Below are positions 1 to 16,870 of a stretch of DNA of 64,000 bases, piece after piece. Location: NCBI GenBank assembly GCA_947034885.2, contig OX344756.2:23729489-23793488 (forward strand). The letters run 5' to 3'. The notes under the pieces are model-generated. The model was not told where the DNA came from. It ran no database searches and saw only the letters and a program-made list of their open reading frames with translations. A program made the translations under genes and the position numbers. The stretch comes from Thuidium tamariscinum (taxonomy: Eukaryota > Streptophyta > Bryopsida > Hypnales > Thuidiaceae). The stretch's first letter is position 1. Each line of letters opens with the position of its first letter.

Positions 1-3000
1 ATACAATATTGAATATGTACATAGTATTGAATACATATATAATACTTAATATGTATACAATATCACATACATATATTGAATAAGGTTACAGGTAAAACTC
101 CATATTGATTGTCAATCACATTGGCTTCTGGAAATTATAAGAGGTTTGGGGGAACACAAATTTAAAAAATTATGAATTATAAAAATTTTTAAAATAATTT
201 TTTGTTTGTTTGGGAGGTAGGTGGGTGGGTTGAGTTAATGATTTATTTTTTAATTTAGAATTCTTTTGGGTGGGTAGTAAGGCATTATGCCTCACTATCC
301 ACTATAGCGCATGACTAAAGAATGACTACTTGTTTGGTTTGACCCAAAATGACTGCAAATTCTGTAATTGTACAAAATTTGCACTATCCAAATGTTAATC
401 TAATGTAGATGTTCATCTGTAGGAATTTTGTGTGAACAAGGAAGGTCTTGTACACTAGATTGACCTCCAATGACTTGTAACTAGTTTTTTCTTAATCAAA
501 TGATTCACGTGATACTGGAAAAAGATGATTTCTACATGACCAACTTGTCCTTGTAAGCTTAATTGTATTCACCCCGTATTTTCATATGAAACATTTGTAT
601 GAATATGATGCAAAATGCACATCCTCGAGAAATTAGAAATTAGAAATGTGCATCTTCAAGTAAAGTTGTGAACTACTTGATCAACTCTTTCTATTGAAAA
701 TACTTTGTTATTGTACATTCCATATAAATCTTGACTATCTCTAATCTTATAATTATGCAAATATGATTGGACAACTTCTATATGACAAGATGTGTTTAGG
801 TGTGAACATGTGTCATAATGTATTTAGAGGCCATACTATTCTTCTAAGGTTGTATGGTTAGAGACAATTGAATGTAATCTTGCACATTACATTCTTCTAT
901 ATACTTAATAATATGATACAATTTTTAATTGAGTATTGTTTTACATAGTCTCTAGATTCAAAGTTGTCTATCAGGAAGAAAATCTTTGGTTTCATACTAC
1001 TTGAGTTACTTCATTTGTTGTGATTGACAACAATAATACTAATAGAAATCAATTTTAAATAAATGTGAATATGTAAGATACATTATTATAAAAGAACACA
1101 TCATTTTTAGAAAAATCAATACAATGTGGTCTACATTAGTATTGAACTATGTAAAATTGTATGATTATCTTTCATTTATCATCCACATTCATCTAATTTC
1201 ATCTTAGAATTTTCATCCAAGTTTTATTGCTAATTAGATGGCATGCACCTACAATTATTGTGTATGAATCTTTTGCTAATTGAATTGATTCTATTGTTGA
1301 CAATACAAATGAAGAAATTTTATCAATAAATTTCTTGATAATAGAATGTAGTATACCAATGAATTTACAAAATAAAGTGAATTAAATAGAAAGAAGATAT
1401 GTTTGCAAAGATTCAACCTCAAATTACTTTAACACTACTAACATTAGTATGGACTGATATCAATGCTTGTTTATAGTATGTTAAATTAAAATCAATATAA
1501 TTTAGTTAGTACTATTTTCATACTCAATTAGAATAGTTGTTATATAAATTTCATCCACATTCATCCAACTGTCATCCAAATGCTTACACTAATAAACTAC
1601 ATTCATTTCAAATCCATTAATTGAATGTGGGAGGATCTTGTCCTATTAGGGTTTTTTTACAATATCTAAATTGCACTAAATAGAATAGTTTCCAATCTCT
1701 AAATCACTCATGAATTTAATATATTTTCAACCTATGAGGCTTTCTTCCTTGCAAAATGAATCAATAATAAAGTATTTCTTTGAAATATTACTTTGAGTAT
1801 CCCTATGAAGGAGAAGAATTTGGGTTGTTCCAATTTTCATTTTATAGAAAATTAAAAAAAAATTTAGAAATATAAATTCATATTTACAATTAGATACAAA
1901 ACTAGCAAAGAAATGGCATGAAGTACAAAATTAACCCTTGAATGCCCAAAGCACTATGTTTTGGTGTTGACTAAACTTTGAACTTAGATGAATTCTTATC
2001 AAAATACTATTAAATAATAATTGAATATTTTTTGGTTGAATATCCTTTAAAGTCTCTTTTAAGCATGGCGAAAATTTTAATTTGATAAAATTTGCATACA
2101 ATAGTCTATTTAAACTTTTTTGCAAAGGAAACCTTTACAAATTTTGATTTTTTGTATTAAACAATTCTTGAAATGGGCCTCAAAAATACAGGATTTTGGT
2201 GAAAAAATCACATTAAAAATTCAAATTAGAAAATTGTAGCTTGGATTTTAATTAATTACAAATTGATTATGATTAAAAATATTTTGTCCTTAAACCTCAT
2301 TTTTTTGGCATAAATTCAACATTAAATTTTTGGCATAAAAGAAAATCATTGAAAGACTTGAATTCACTTTCAAATTTTTATCCCCTTCATGATTAAACAT
2401 TATAATCTTTCATTTTATATTTTATATTATTTGTGGTTTCTTTTCCTAAGCAAATCTTAAAAGATTTGTCTCAAAATTGTATTGCTATAATTTTAAACAA
2501 TGATATGGCTTATTAAAACTTAAATTTTTTTATTATAGCAAACTCCAAAATGCTCAACCAAAGGCCTTGGGAATTTAGTGGGGAACCAACCACAAAATAG
2601 TAGACATGTTTTTTTATTAACAATAGCTTCTTATAGTTGAAAAATAAGAATAAAGAGCCCATTTATCTCATAAAATGACACCAAGGCCATTTTTGGGTTG
2701 ATGAATGAAAGAACATCTTGCTATGTAAGAGAGAAATGCAACTATTCATTGTCAAATTTAGGAGTGAAAGGGAGATCTTCTACAATAGTTTGACTTCTAA
2801 GTGCGCTTTTGAATTTTTCTATTCTCATAATATCCAAATTGATGATTTATGTAGTCCGAGCTATAGTTACCAAGCCATTGTTTAAGGGTTAATTCCCAAC
2901 AAGTGCATGTTCATTTTGGTTGAGTTCAAATTCTTAAGTTAGCCTCTTGTGGTATAGCTCTCATTGTCATCAATGATGGTGGAAATGACAATTGAGCATC

Positions 3001-3540
3001 TTCTAAGGTAGTATTGGATGAAATCTAGTAGACAATGCTTTGAAAGGTTTTTTTTTGCCTTTTGGGTGGATTCAATTGACCAAGGTCATGGGACACAAGG
3101 GATCATGTTATACCCCCAAACTTGCAATTACTATAAGTACTTCCATTTGAATATATATATTCACTTATTATAATTGCAAATTCTATATATAAAGAAAAAT
3201 TCCACAAATTTAAATGAATTTTGTATGATTAAATGATTTTAAAACCAACATTTTATTTATTCCTATCATTGACAAATAAATAGCAATAATAATTGCACAT
3301 CTAAGGGTTTCATACTTGGGTAAATCACTTTAGCACTTTTATAATGAATATTTAATTTTTCTTGAGAATGCTAAATATAGAAGTAAAGTGAAAGATTTTT
3401 GTTCTTATACCACAAATTTTTATAGGGAAAAAAAAATTCCTAAAATTTTGGCATTGGTTTTACAAAATATTTCAAGCCAAATTTTTTTTTCCATCTAAAT
3501 CTTACCCTGGTACAATACTTTGCATTCACACGGTAAATGC
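1..3540. other. AT-rich gene-free region
   Basis: No open frame here has coding character; the longest are about 60 codons and low in complexity. The first 80 bases are a degenerate run of ATT/TATAC-type words. Part of 2150-2960 is an old dispersed repeat annotated separately. I see no RNA gene or splice-supported exon. Confidence 0.7.
2150..2960. repeat. Diverged dispersed repeat, related to 8995-10200
   Basis: Bases 2160-2460 read in the same order as 9690-9970, sharing words such as AAAATCACAT, GAAAATTGTAG and AACCTCATxTTTTTTGG. Bases 2690-2800 resemble 9020-9110 (GAGATCTTCTA.AATA) and, inverted, the GAAGATCTTCC.TTTCCACCCCTAA unit at 10270-10350. This is an old dispersed repeat whose ends I cannot define. 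Confidence 0.45.
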
Positions 3541-3544
3541 ATGA

Positions 3545-4023
3545 TGTTAAATCCTACCATCAAAGGTGGGCCCAATAAGTTAAAATCTGAATTCTTAGAG
3601 ATAAAAGTGATAAAAAGCCCCCTATTTTTGTGTTGTGTCTAGTGTATATTTTTGATATTTCCCAACTAATTTGAGGTCTTTGATTGCAAATATGATTTGA
3701 AAATTTGCAAAAAACAAAAAATTCATGTGTCTTCCCCCAAGGCAAAGGATAGGATGTTAAATCCTACTATTGAAGGTGGGCCCAATAGGATAAATTTTAG
3801 GTTCTTTAGGTAAAAGTGAAAAAAGCCCCCTATTTTGAATTGTATCTAAGGTATGTTCCAGACTTCACCTTGCAAATTTGGGGTCTCCGATTGCAAATAT
3901 GAATTCATCATTTGCAAAAATAAAAATTTGCAAGAAATTTTTTTGGCAAGAAATAAAAAATTCCTGCGTTTTCTCGCAAGGTGAATCCACCTGCTGGGCC
4001 CACCTTCGATGGTAGGATTTAAC
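3545..4023. repeat. Tandem plus inverted repeat cluster upstream of the protease gene
   Basis: A word GTTAAATCCTACCATCAAAG followed by GTGGGCCC occurs at 3546-3573, again in direct orientation near 3755-3782 with small changes, and inverted at 3996-4023. Between the direct copies a unit of roughly 205 bp is duplicated, sharing AAAAGCCCCCTATTTT and GATTGCAAATATGA. The outer inverted pair makes the segment look like a small element of about 480 bp with terminal inverted repeats that contains an internal duplication. It abuts the CpG-rich promoter region. Confidence 0.65.
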
Positions 4024-4589
4024 GTCCTCCCCGGTAAATAGTCACGTGGTCGGCAAAGTTAGAAATGATTGAAGTACCAACAAAAGTCTGCACCGGGACG
4101 AAGGGCAGGCAGAACGGGCACGCAACGAAAAGTTTCGACCGCCCGGACCTTGGGTTTTGCTTTATATATACGTCCTCGTCCACCCTCGACCTAATAAGAG
4201 ACCCCCACAAGCACTTTCCCTCATCACTTCCCTCACGCATCCGTAGCTCGTAGCGTGACGGAATCGCCTCGCGGAGTGTTCAATTTTGCTCTTACTGGTT
4301 CCTCTCGCGGTTGCGTATCTAGGCAGCTTCACCGCATCGACTTTGGTACATATTTTGGTAGTCGGAGCCTGCTCTGATCATCACAGCCCTGCATTTGGGA
4401 TCGCTTCCTTTAGTGAGGATTGCCTCGCGGAGCATTGAATTGGGCTCTGCGAATTGGGTCGCGAGGTTGCGTGTCTAGGGAGCTTTGCCGCGTCGAATTC
4501 CGTCGAGATTAGGGCCAGAACCCTGGTTTTCGAGAGCGTAACACATCGAGGTTTTTCAATCTTGAGTGAGGATTTGTGCTGCATTTGAG
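4024..4589 (+). promoter_or_regulatory. Promoter and 5' leader of the RD21-like protease gene
   Basis: Base composition switches sharply from AT-rich to GC- and CpG-rich near 4020. A TATA box (TTTATATATA) lies at 4161-4170, which would place transcription start near 4195-4200 and give a leader of about 390 nt. The leader contains a duplicated segment described separately. There is no upstream ATG in frame with the CDS. Confidence 0.6.
4256..4502 (+). repeat. Direct duplication inside the 5' leader
   Basis: Bases about 4260-4340 and 4419-4500 are diverged direct copies, about 160 bp apart. Both contain GCCTCGCGGAG, then a CAATT/GAATT word, GCTCT, CGCG-GGTTGCGT, TCTAGG-AGCTT and CCGC-TCGA. The two copies differ at many sites, so the duplication is not recent. 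Confidence 0.6.
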
Positions 4590-8311
<3,722 letters not shown>

Positions 8312-9550
8312 AGTAACCTACTTACCTGTTCGTGAGGGCTCAGGGTTCTGGTACTGCCGGTCCAGAGGGAGGACGTCAGTGGTTTCGGCAATTTCTTTCC
8401 TTAGGCAAACACTCTGAGCTTCAGATCGTAGAGGGAACCTGTCATCTGCGTTTGCGTTCCGCAATTCCCAGCGTATGTTGTACGAGGAGTTCCTGTATTA
8501 GGTTTGCTAAGTATTGGTGAAGGTAGTTACTAGCTTGTGCTCGGTTGTATAGCTAGCGGTGGAGCGCATGCCTATTTGTTTGATTGGTTTGTATATATGA
8601 ATTTATGGTAATGAAATTGGAGTAGTGGTGCTGATGAATTTTCAGCGCATTTGTAGAAATGCTTTGTGGCCCAATGTTATTATCTGTCACGTGCACAACA
8701 TGTTTACAATTGTCTCTCTCTCTACCAAGTTAGTGTTCCGTCTCTTTCTTGAATCAGACCGTTTGCATGCAATGAACCAATTCGCCAAGTTTATGCGTAC
8801 CTATTTAGCTCAGTTCTTTTTATTCTGTGCACCAGAACAAGTTACGACAATTGCCACATGAACACCATGAATGCATCTGCACTAGCTCTCAAGTCATTGC
8901 AACTCAAGGGGAGGATGCTTGAAGGATGAATACATTGTAGATTGGAAGACCGTTCTCTGGATCGTCTGTATGGTGTAACTTAATCCTGAACGTGTAGGCT
9001 GATGTTTTGTGTCCGATAAATGACAAAATCTTTCTTTGTAGGACAAAAGTGCAACTACTCATCCCCTATTATTAGAGGGGAAAGGGGAGATCTTCTATAA
9101 TACTTGGACTTTCAGTGAGTGTATTTGGCTTATTCAAAGTAAAATAGGGATATGATAAGCACCACGTTCCTAAAATCTTGCATTCTTTGGTGCATTAGAA
9201 CATGCTTTCACTTGCCAAGAAGATTGCATGAAAATGTGAACAAGTTAATAACAATAATTAGGTACAATATGAATAAGTGACTTTTGGATGTACCCACCTT
9301 AGACTAGTGTGCCTTGTGCCGTTGTCACAATCAAAATCAAAGTAAAAGTCATTAAATTTTTTTTTTAATCCATAAAAACTTTGAAATTCAATAACTTTCT
9401 TGTTGTGAATGCAAATGCCACGAAATCAAGCCCGTGCACCCTTCCTTGCTAAGAGCTTTCTGATGGTACTAAGTATGCGACTAGGGGACACATGGTCTGA
9501 GAGATCTCAATGTGACAAACAAACATTGAAAACAAAATAGATATAGATGT
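8312..9550 (+). other. 3' region of the protease gene and intergenic DNA
   Basis: The mixed-composition sequence up to about 8950 is probably 3' UTR; I cannot place a clear AATAAA signal. Beyond about 8995 the AT-rich dispersed repeat also seen at 2150-2960 begins. No gene is visible. Confidence 0.4.
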
Positions 9551-10204
9551 TTTGAAGTATAGATGTCACATGGTATCAAAATGCATGATTTTCACAACTA
9601 CTAGTCTGTTACTTGAGGGTTAATTGTCTACAATCAAAAGATTTTGTGCAAGGGTGTTCATTGCAAATCTTCATATTTTAGTGTTGAGGGCTTTTGGAAA
9701 TGAATCTCAAATACAATTGATCTTTGAGTAAAAATCACATTTAAAATACATTTAAGAAAATTGTAGAATAGATTTCTTAAAATTGTAAAATGAATGAGGT
9801 TACCCATGTTATGACCTTTAACCTCATATTTTTTGGTAACTTCAATCGAAGGTTTGACATTTGTAAAGAGAATTGATAAACTTCAAGTCACTTTCACAAA
9901 CATAATGAAACGTTGTAACATTTCAATCAATAAATTATACTATTATATTTTCTTTTCCTTTGTGATATCTAGTTAAAATTTGTAAGGTTACAATTTCAGA
10001 AACTTTTCAAAAAGTTGACTTTTTGTTCAATCTAGAGCAAGTTTTGAGAAGCTCAAAAAAAATTTAGGCATTTAGGAATAATTTTAGTATTTTGTAACCT
10101 CCAAAGACTAATTTGGAGTTTATGATTCCAAATTAGGTTTCAAAATTTCACCATCCATAGTCAATTACATTTGTGCATTTTCCACACAGACTGTGGCCAT
10201 GGAA

Positions 10205-10600
10205 ATCATACATTTTGATACCGTGTGAAATCATCTACTTTGAAAAAGCCAAAAATACTCATTGAAAGTCAAAAAATGGTAGAAGATCTTCCCTTTCCAC
10301 CCCTAAAACCAAGGATGAAAAGTTGCACTTCTATCCTACAAGGAAAGATTCTTTGTCATTCAAAGGACACTAAACATGATCCGCAACATCATTTAAAGGT
10401 TAGGACAGATTGGTGGTTGTCGAAATCATGCATTTTAATATTCTATGACATCATCTACTTTAAATAAGCCAAATATACTCATTGAAACTAAAAGTACTTT
10501 AGAAGACCTTCTCTTTCCACCCCTAATACTAAGGATAAAAAGTTGCACTTCTATCCTATAAGGAAAGATTCTTTGCCATTCAAAGCACACCAAAAGTCCA
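10205..10600. repeat. 220-bp tandem duplication in copy A
   Basis: Two direct units start at TCATCTACTT, 10231 and 10451. Each continues with ACTCATTGAAA, a GAAGA.CTTC.CTTTCCACCCC word, AAAAGTTGCACTTCTATCCTA and AAGGAAAGATTCTTTG. Diverged counterparts lie at about 33700-34030 in copy B. The inner word also recurs inverted near 2700-2800 and 9030-9100, so the unit belongs to a dispersed family. Confidence 0.7.
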
Positions 10601-11346
10601 TGGTAGCATTCAAGAGTTAAAATTCCATAAGAAGTGAATTAGCCCTAACCTTGGTCACTCATTTCAACTTCAAATTTCTTTGTGATTCAAAGATAATTGC
10701 ATTAAACTACAATTTTTCTTTTCACCAAAATTGTCTATACCAACACATACAAGCACATAGTGCAATATAGTTAGAAATGGCAATTTCTAATGGCCTACAT
10801 GATATTGAGCCCAACTTCTTCTAAATGGAATATGCATCATTATATTGATTATGGAGACACTGGAGTTGGAATCCATGCTGTCTTTACGGAACACCAATCT
10901 TTACTTGTTTTGGCCCCTTGTCCCGCATAACCTTCACAAGCATAATCATGACCATTTTTTTCTTTTAATTTGATTAGTGCATTTTATACAAATTCTTCCA
11001 AAGTAGAAAACCTAAGCTTGGTGTAAACATACACATTTCAAATTGGAGGTTTAATGCAAACATAACACTAGTAATCTTTTAAGGTTCATAGTGTGACATT
11101 TCTTGTTGAAAACCACCTAATTTATAGTTGTTGGACCTTAAAGGGTTAAACACCATTACATATATTGCTTCCAACTTGCTTGACTATCCAAGTTAAAAAT
11201 GCTCTCTTGATTCATCACAAAACAAATTTGTATTTAAGTCATTGACCCTTGACCATTTTTTTCACCATTGAAATTTGAATCCCTAAAATCTCAAGAAATA
11301 ACTAAAGAAAATCCAAAAAATATACAAAGTAGCGTTGCAATGCCAT

Positions 11347-12015
11347 TTAAGAATGCCATGAGTTGTTGGAGGGTAGATTAACATTCACAATTTTAGTTGC
11401 TTCAAAGCATGTATTGCTTTCTATACATACAACATCACATCCTTGAACCAAATTGTTGACATATCCTTTTGGTGGAAAAAATGGTAGAGAAGATGATGGA
11501 TGACTCAAATGACAAGGAAAGAATAATAGAAACTCATAGGAGCCCAAAAAAATACATTTACAAGAATTATTTTGTTATTGAAATAAGATGTCTTTAAGTG
11601 CATTAGGAATACGTCTAAAAGATGAATTGTACTCTTTCCAAGAATGTTATAAAAACTCACCAAAATAGCGGTAGAAGTTGTAACGTTGTGTTGGTGTGAG
11701 ATTTGTTCTACTAGCTGTAGTATTCTTTAAGTTTGATGTGCCCTCATATACAACTCCTCTTTTTTGCTTCTTAGAAGAACTTGCTGATTTGTGCACCATT
11801 TTTCGCTTACCATTGTAGGATTGTTGTGGGCTTTTTGTAGAGCTTAGAGACTTTGATCTTGACCCAGAGCTTGATCCCAATCCACATCCCATTTTCCCAA
11901 TGCAAGATCCCACGTTGGCTTCTTGGTCATTGTCTTCCCTATCATAGATTAATGTTTGGGTTATGTTTTGGTTCAAACTACAGAATTTCAAAAGATTGGC
12001 ATTTTCCATATCCAT
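11347..12015 (-). CDS. Unrecognised two-exon candidate gene, copy A
   Basis: Proposed exons are 12015-11661 and 11465-11347 on the minus strand. The donor is TTTTG/GTGAGT and the acceptor CCAAAAG/GATATG, with a phase-1 junction, giving 157 aa. The first exon is rich in Ser, Lys and Asn with a basic low-complexity stretch (SSSKKQKR) and ends LTPTQRYNFYRYF. The second begins GYVNNLVQGCDVVCIES. I recognise no domain. Support comes from copy B, where both frames stay open and the one indel in exon 1 is exactly three bases. The protein could instead be a remnant of a mobile-element gene. An upstream exon is possible because only two Met codons sit close to the start. Confidence 0.3.
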
Positions 12016-13223
12016 GTCAATCACATTTTTTTCTTAGAATTTTGTGAACTTTGGTGTCACAATCTTCATGCTCTTAAATACTCCAGCTTAACAAGTATGA
12101 CCATTTTTTCAAAAACATGCCTTATAGCAACTCATTGACTCTTCATAGGACAAAAGTAATGTAAAATATACAAGTCCAAATTATACTAGAAAATTGAAGT
12201 TTTTCAAATTGTAATTGGATTGATCAACAAACTATACATGGATTTTTGAAAGGTGAACTTCTTTGTTTGCAATAAAAGGGCAATTTTCAAATGTGATCTT
12301 GAAACTTTGGGAAGGGAATTGCAATTCAAAAACAAGATTTTAGGGCTCAAAATCACATAATTATGACCAAAGTAAAAAAGAAATGTTCTATGTGCTCATC
12401 AATTTTTTATATAATTAAGTGAAATCAAATATTGATCAAAGTGTTATAAAGTCCTATTTGTCTTTGTGGAAAGAATCTTTTTATTTTCTACATGTTTTAA
12501 AACTAATAGTGGAAATATACCATAAAAGTAAACTAGTCTATGATAGATAAAATGATTGGTTAGCCTTGTTGCATTATTGAGATTTTTAAAGTTTTCTTCC
12601 ATGCAAAGAAATCAGGAGTGCAATTGAACTTTTTTTTGACAAAATAAATTTTTTTAATGTATTTTTTGAATGTTGTGCCAATTAACCCAATAGAATCTAA
12701 ACTATTTGCCAAACAATAAGAGTGCATCTATAATAGTCATCTTACTCACTCAAAGTGATATTTCCTAATATATCCTAGGTACAACATGAAGGTCCACAAA
12801 AGTCTTTAATGTGATAAATTTATACTTTATAGGTGGAAGTTCCTATTAGAGTCAGTCATCATTCCATCACCATCACCCAAGATATGATTGTAGCTGCTAA
12901 CTCAACCTAATTGGGACCCCACATCTCATTTCTTGAATTTTTTTTGTCATGGGTTGATGCAAGACTACAATGGGTTGTTTCGAGAGTATTTGTGCTTCTT
13001 CTTTTCCTTGTCATAGGTTCATTTACCTTAGTTAAACCTCACTCTTGTTCAAAGATTTGACTCTTTGTAATTGCTTCCTACAAAACACTCTCAAGAATAC
13101 GATAGCCCTCTCTTGATATTCCTTATAGATTGCTTCGGTTTTGGTAATTGTTTGGATGCAAAGTGGTTGAAAAAGATGGAGAGTGTACTTCCATCTGGAA
13201 TGAAGCTTGTGGTGAAGGCGATC

Positions 13224-13499
13224 TTACTGATAGTTGGAGCCAATCTTTAGGGAAGACAATGGCAGCTTGGGGTGCACCTTCTTCACAAGGTGCGGGTGCT
13301 CTTCCTTGATGTGGTCCATCAACATTTGAGGGTCATGTCTTTGAGCCCCGTTGAATTGGTTCATCATCTCGGTCACGTACATATCCGTACTTGGTGGACC
13401 AGACTTGTTTGGGCAATTACAATTTCCCAGCTTGGGTGATGTAGGCAATTTGGAACACGATAAATTTTGTATTCCATCTACACAACAAAGAATTACCAC
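13224..13499 (-). pseudogene. Possible gene remnant, copy A
   Basis: An open frame of about 90 codons whose middle has coding-like composition (MMNQFNGAQRHDPQMLMDHI). No domain is recognised. In copy B (about 36960-37500) the matching sequence has a one-base deletion near 37040 and is split by the CACTA-type insertion at 37162-37430. The frame is therefore not conserved, and this is either non-coding or a decayed fragment. Confidence 0.2.
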
Positions 13500-13672
13500 A
13501 ATGGATAATCTATTTATGGAATGACCTATTTATACCAATCAACTTTATTACTCCTGGAAGATAATATTGTAACTTATGACACTCATGTGACAAAATACTA
13601 TTTTTTTTAAGATGCCACATAAGGATATAAGTGTCACGCTTCATAGTTTCATGATCATAAATATGGCTTTTT

Positions 13673-13815
13673 CACTACAAAAAAACAAGGGTATAAATGA
13701 CTAGCTTGCAATGATTGTAGAAGTCATTTCTTGTCCACAATGATTACAAAACAATCACTTTGTAGTCATTGTTAAGTTACAATCATTGTGGACAATCATT
13801 TGTTTTTTTGTAATG
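13673..13815. mobile_element. Short CACTA-like MITE, copy A
   Basis: The 143-bp segment begins CACTACAAAAAAACAA and ends with the near-perfect inverse TTGTTTTTTTGTAATG. The interior holds inverted words around CAATGATTGTAG and GTCATTGTTAAGTTACAATC. CACTA-type termini suggest a non-autonomous CACTA (En/Spm) relative. It occupies the same place in copy B, so it predates the duplication. Confidence 0.6.
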
Positions 13816-16800
13816 TTTTTTTGCTATTCTTGTTGAATTTTGTCCATATTATTACAATAATACAATAAAATACATGTATAATTCCTCTGTGTAATGGTCA
13901 ATTTGTAAGAAATATGCTAAATTTTACAAATGGTGCTATTTTTTTTTGAGACACATCAGTCATTTTTGCACAATCAATCCACCAATGAGCACATAAAGGG
14001 TATTGATATCATTCTATTTCTTCTCATTAAAACATGTAGCCACTTCTAAATAGTGGTGGGTGAAGAGGATTTAAGACGGTGAGTTAGTACTCATTGTTAC
14101 CAGAATTACAAAATGTTTGACCACATGAAATTTTTAACTTTTCTAGCTGAGCTTTTGCGAGTTGCAACTTGCCGCTTAAATTTTCACATTTCTTTGAGCA
14201 ATCCTTGTGAACCTCCCGACTTTTCATGACCTATTTATCCCTCATCATTCAAGTTCAATTGGGTAAGATTTTAAAAATCTTGAACAAGGAATCAACAACA
14301 ATGACTATTGATAGCAACGATTATAGGAGAAGGCTGATAAATCGCTTAGGCTTTTGCACCTCTCCACTAGGAGGCTCTGAAATGGATAGTTGATTGTGAG
14401 AAAATGAATTGTGGATTACATTGAAGTATGCTAAGATTTGTTTTTTACTAATTGAATGGATGGTTTCATAGTCCCAATGGATTCATTCTTAACTAAGAGG
14501 ATAGGTGTCTATTGATTATATTCAAGAGTTGGTTGTTGAACTACCTTCCTTCAAGTGTTAAATTTTTGAAATAATGATTTATTCAAGCATTCGTTTTAGT
14601 TTTAGAAATGGAGGCATTTAGAAACAAATTCTATTACTTTTTACATGTTGCAGTGCTAGTTTTTGAACCAAGCCATATTTTTTTTCAAACTACGCATATA
14701 TAGGTTTGCAAGGCCTATAGATCACAAATAGGGTCCTATGCTAGACGGTGTTTAAAAATTCACAACTAATTCAAAAATGCTTCAAAAAATAAATGAAATG
14801 ACTTGTGTTAGATTCCTCTTCTATTTTTCCTTATTTAAAAAATATACTAAAAATATTCCCATATAAGAAAAGACATTAAAAAAAAGGCAGACTAGCTCTT
14901 AAATGAGTGGTTTATGAGCCTCTTACCTTATCTCCCAATTTAACATTTTAAACTTCTTCCTCACTTTTTGTTGTAGAGACAAGAAACAAGAACATAAGCT
15001 TACCTCTCTTTGAATGGAAACATAAAACTTCCCGTACTCTGAGTTTGAGGTTTGCCATCTCCAACAGTCCTTCCTTGGATGACAAGTAGCTGGTTGGTGC
15101 ACACATTACTAAGTTTATTAATGCCCTAAACCCCAAAAGAATGCATCAAATACGACCATCCTTACCTCCAAAGCCTCATGAATAACTTAGTAACCTTCCA
15201 ATTGCACTAAAAAACAACGACACCAGCATAAACTTAAAACTTCTAAGCAAGAACATTTTCTAACTCACATCTACACAACTGGAAATCATTTTGCATGTCA
15301 ATAACTCAAGAAGGAATTCAAAAGAGTCAAGAAAATTACAATTTAGGACCCCAATTTATGCCATTCAATTCACATCAATTTCTTCAATAAATATCCAAGA
15401 CAATCGCCTCATTCAATTGGCCTTGTGTGGTTTTGTTTAGTAACTCTTGCCATTACCACAAGTGAAATCATCATTCAATTTTTGAAGCAAGCAAACAAAT
15501 AAGATGTGCAAGATTAATGAATGAAGGATGCTTGAGCCATAGAAGGATTGTAAGTTACTCATGGTAGGATTTTGCATGCCCTAGTTTGCATTTAATTTGG
15601 CCAATTTAAATTGGAGGCACACAATGCATCACCACTTTCATTATATGTTTGGAGATTGCCATTTTTATCAACTGATATTCTTTTGCAACCCTAAATCTTT
15701 AAGATGGGCACCTTGGAATTTGAATGTATTGTATTTAATGTCTTTATCAAATAAAAAGAGGGCACAACAATGGTGAGCAATGTTCAAATGATCAAAAGTT
15801 ATGCAATTGAATGAAAATGAGATAAGATAAAATCACAGATAAAATACTATAGTGGCATGTTAGAAACCTCCAATCTAATTTGACAATCATTCTAAAATTG
15901 TGTAATCAAATTATTGTACATTTCTATCAATGATGATTGATGATTCTATTGATAACTATATGAGAAGAAACATATGCAAATATTCTTGGAGGGATTGAGA
16001 TACTTACTATAATTGTGAACATGAGAATTGATGAAGGTCTAGAAATTAGGGCAAGAGGAACAAAGAAGGCATCTTATAAGAGTTGGAGAGTTAAAGTGTA
16101 GAGTAATCATTGAATGAATTTCTCTTAGGAGAGTATTATTTGAAGTTTTGATAGATGTGAAGTTTTTGAAGTAAAGTAGTGTGCTATATTCAAAAGGAAG
16201 GACCAAAGCAAGTGATGTGTGCAAATGGATGAAGATTGGTAAGAAAGATAGATGCATGAATAGAAGTATATACTTAGGGCTAAGAGACAAAATAACCTAG
16301 TGGTGATGAAGGGGTCCAATGTACACAGCTTGACTACTTTTGGCAACCTTTCAAAATAATTAAGAGACACTTGAGCTTGTTTGGACTTCATAATCATCAT
16401 TTAATGTCAAAAGTGACATGATTTTATGTGGGGCATCTATCAATACAATTATAATCTATCATAATTTTTTTGTACAATTTCCATATATTCAAGAAATTCA
16501 TGATTCAAGGACTGAGAAGGAAGGTGATAAAAATAATTCAATATATAATCTTTTGATCAATACCAGAATACAAATTACAACTAATTTTGAGTATCCCTAC
16601 TTTAGAATAAATGATCATTCATTCAACCTTCTTGAATGACACATTTTATAATTGAACTTTAGAATTAAAATCAAGCTAGGATCAAAGAGACAAAGAATGA
16701 CTTTCAAGACTTTCAAGGTAATTCTATTGTGAATTTTGTTAACACTAGTTTTAACTAAATATTTTACACATGCGCATTAAAAAAATGGAAGATGTAATAA

Positions 16801-16870
16801 ATTATGTATACATATCAACTACATATCATTCATAAAATCAATTCTTAGTTCATCAAAATGGATTTGTATA

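Noticed and set aside
16039..16400. Conserved minus-strand frames of 80-120 codons near 16.1 kb and 40.1 kb
   Set aside because: The frames differ between copies, are rich in low-complexity Leu/Phe/Ser and lack splice or domain support.
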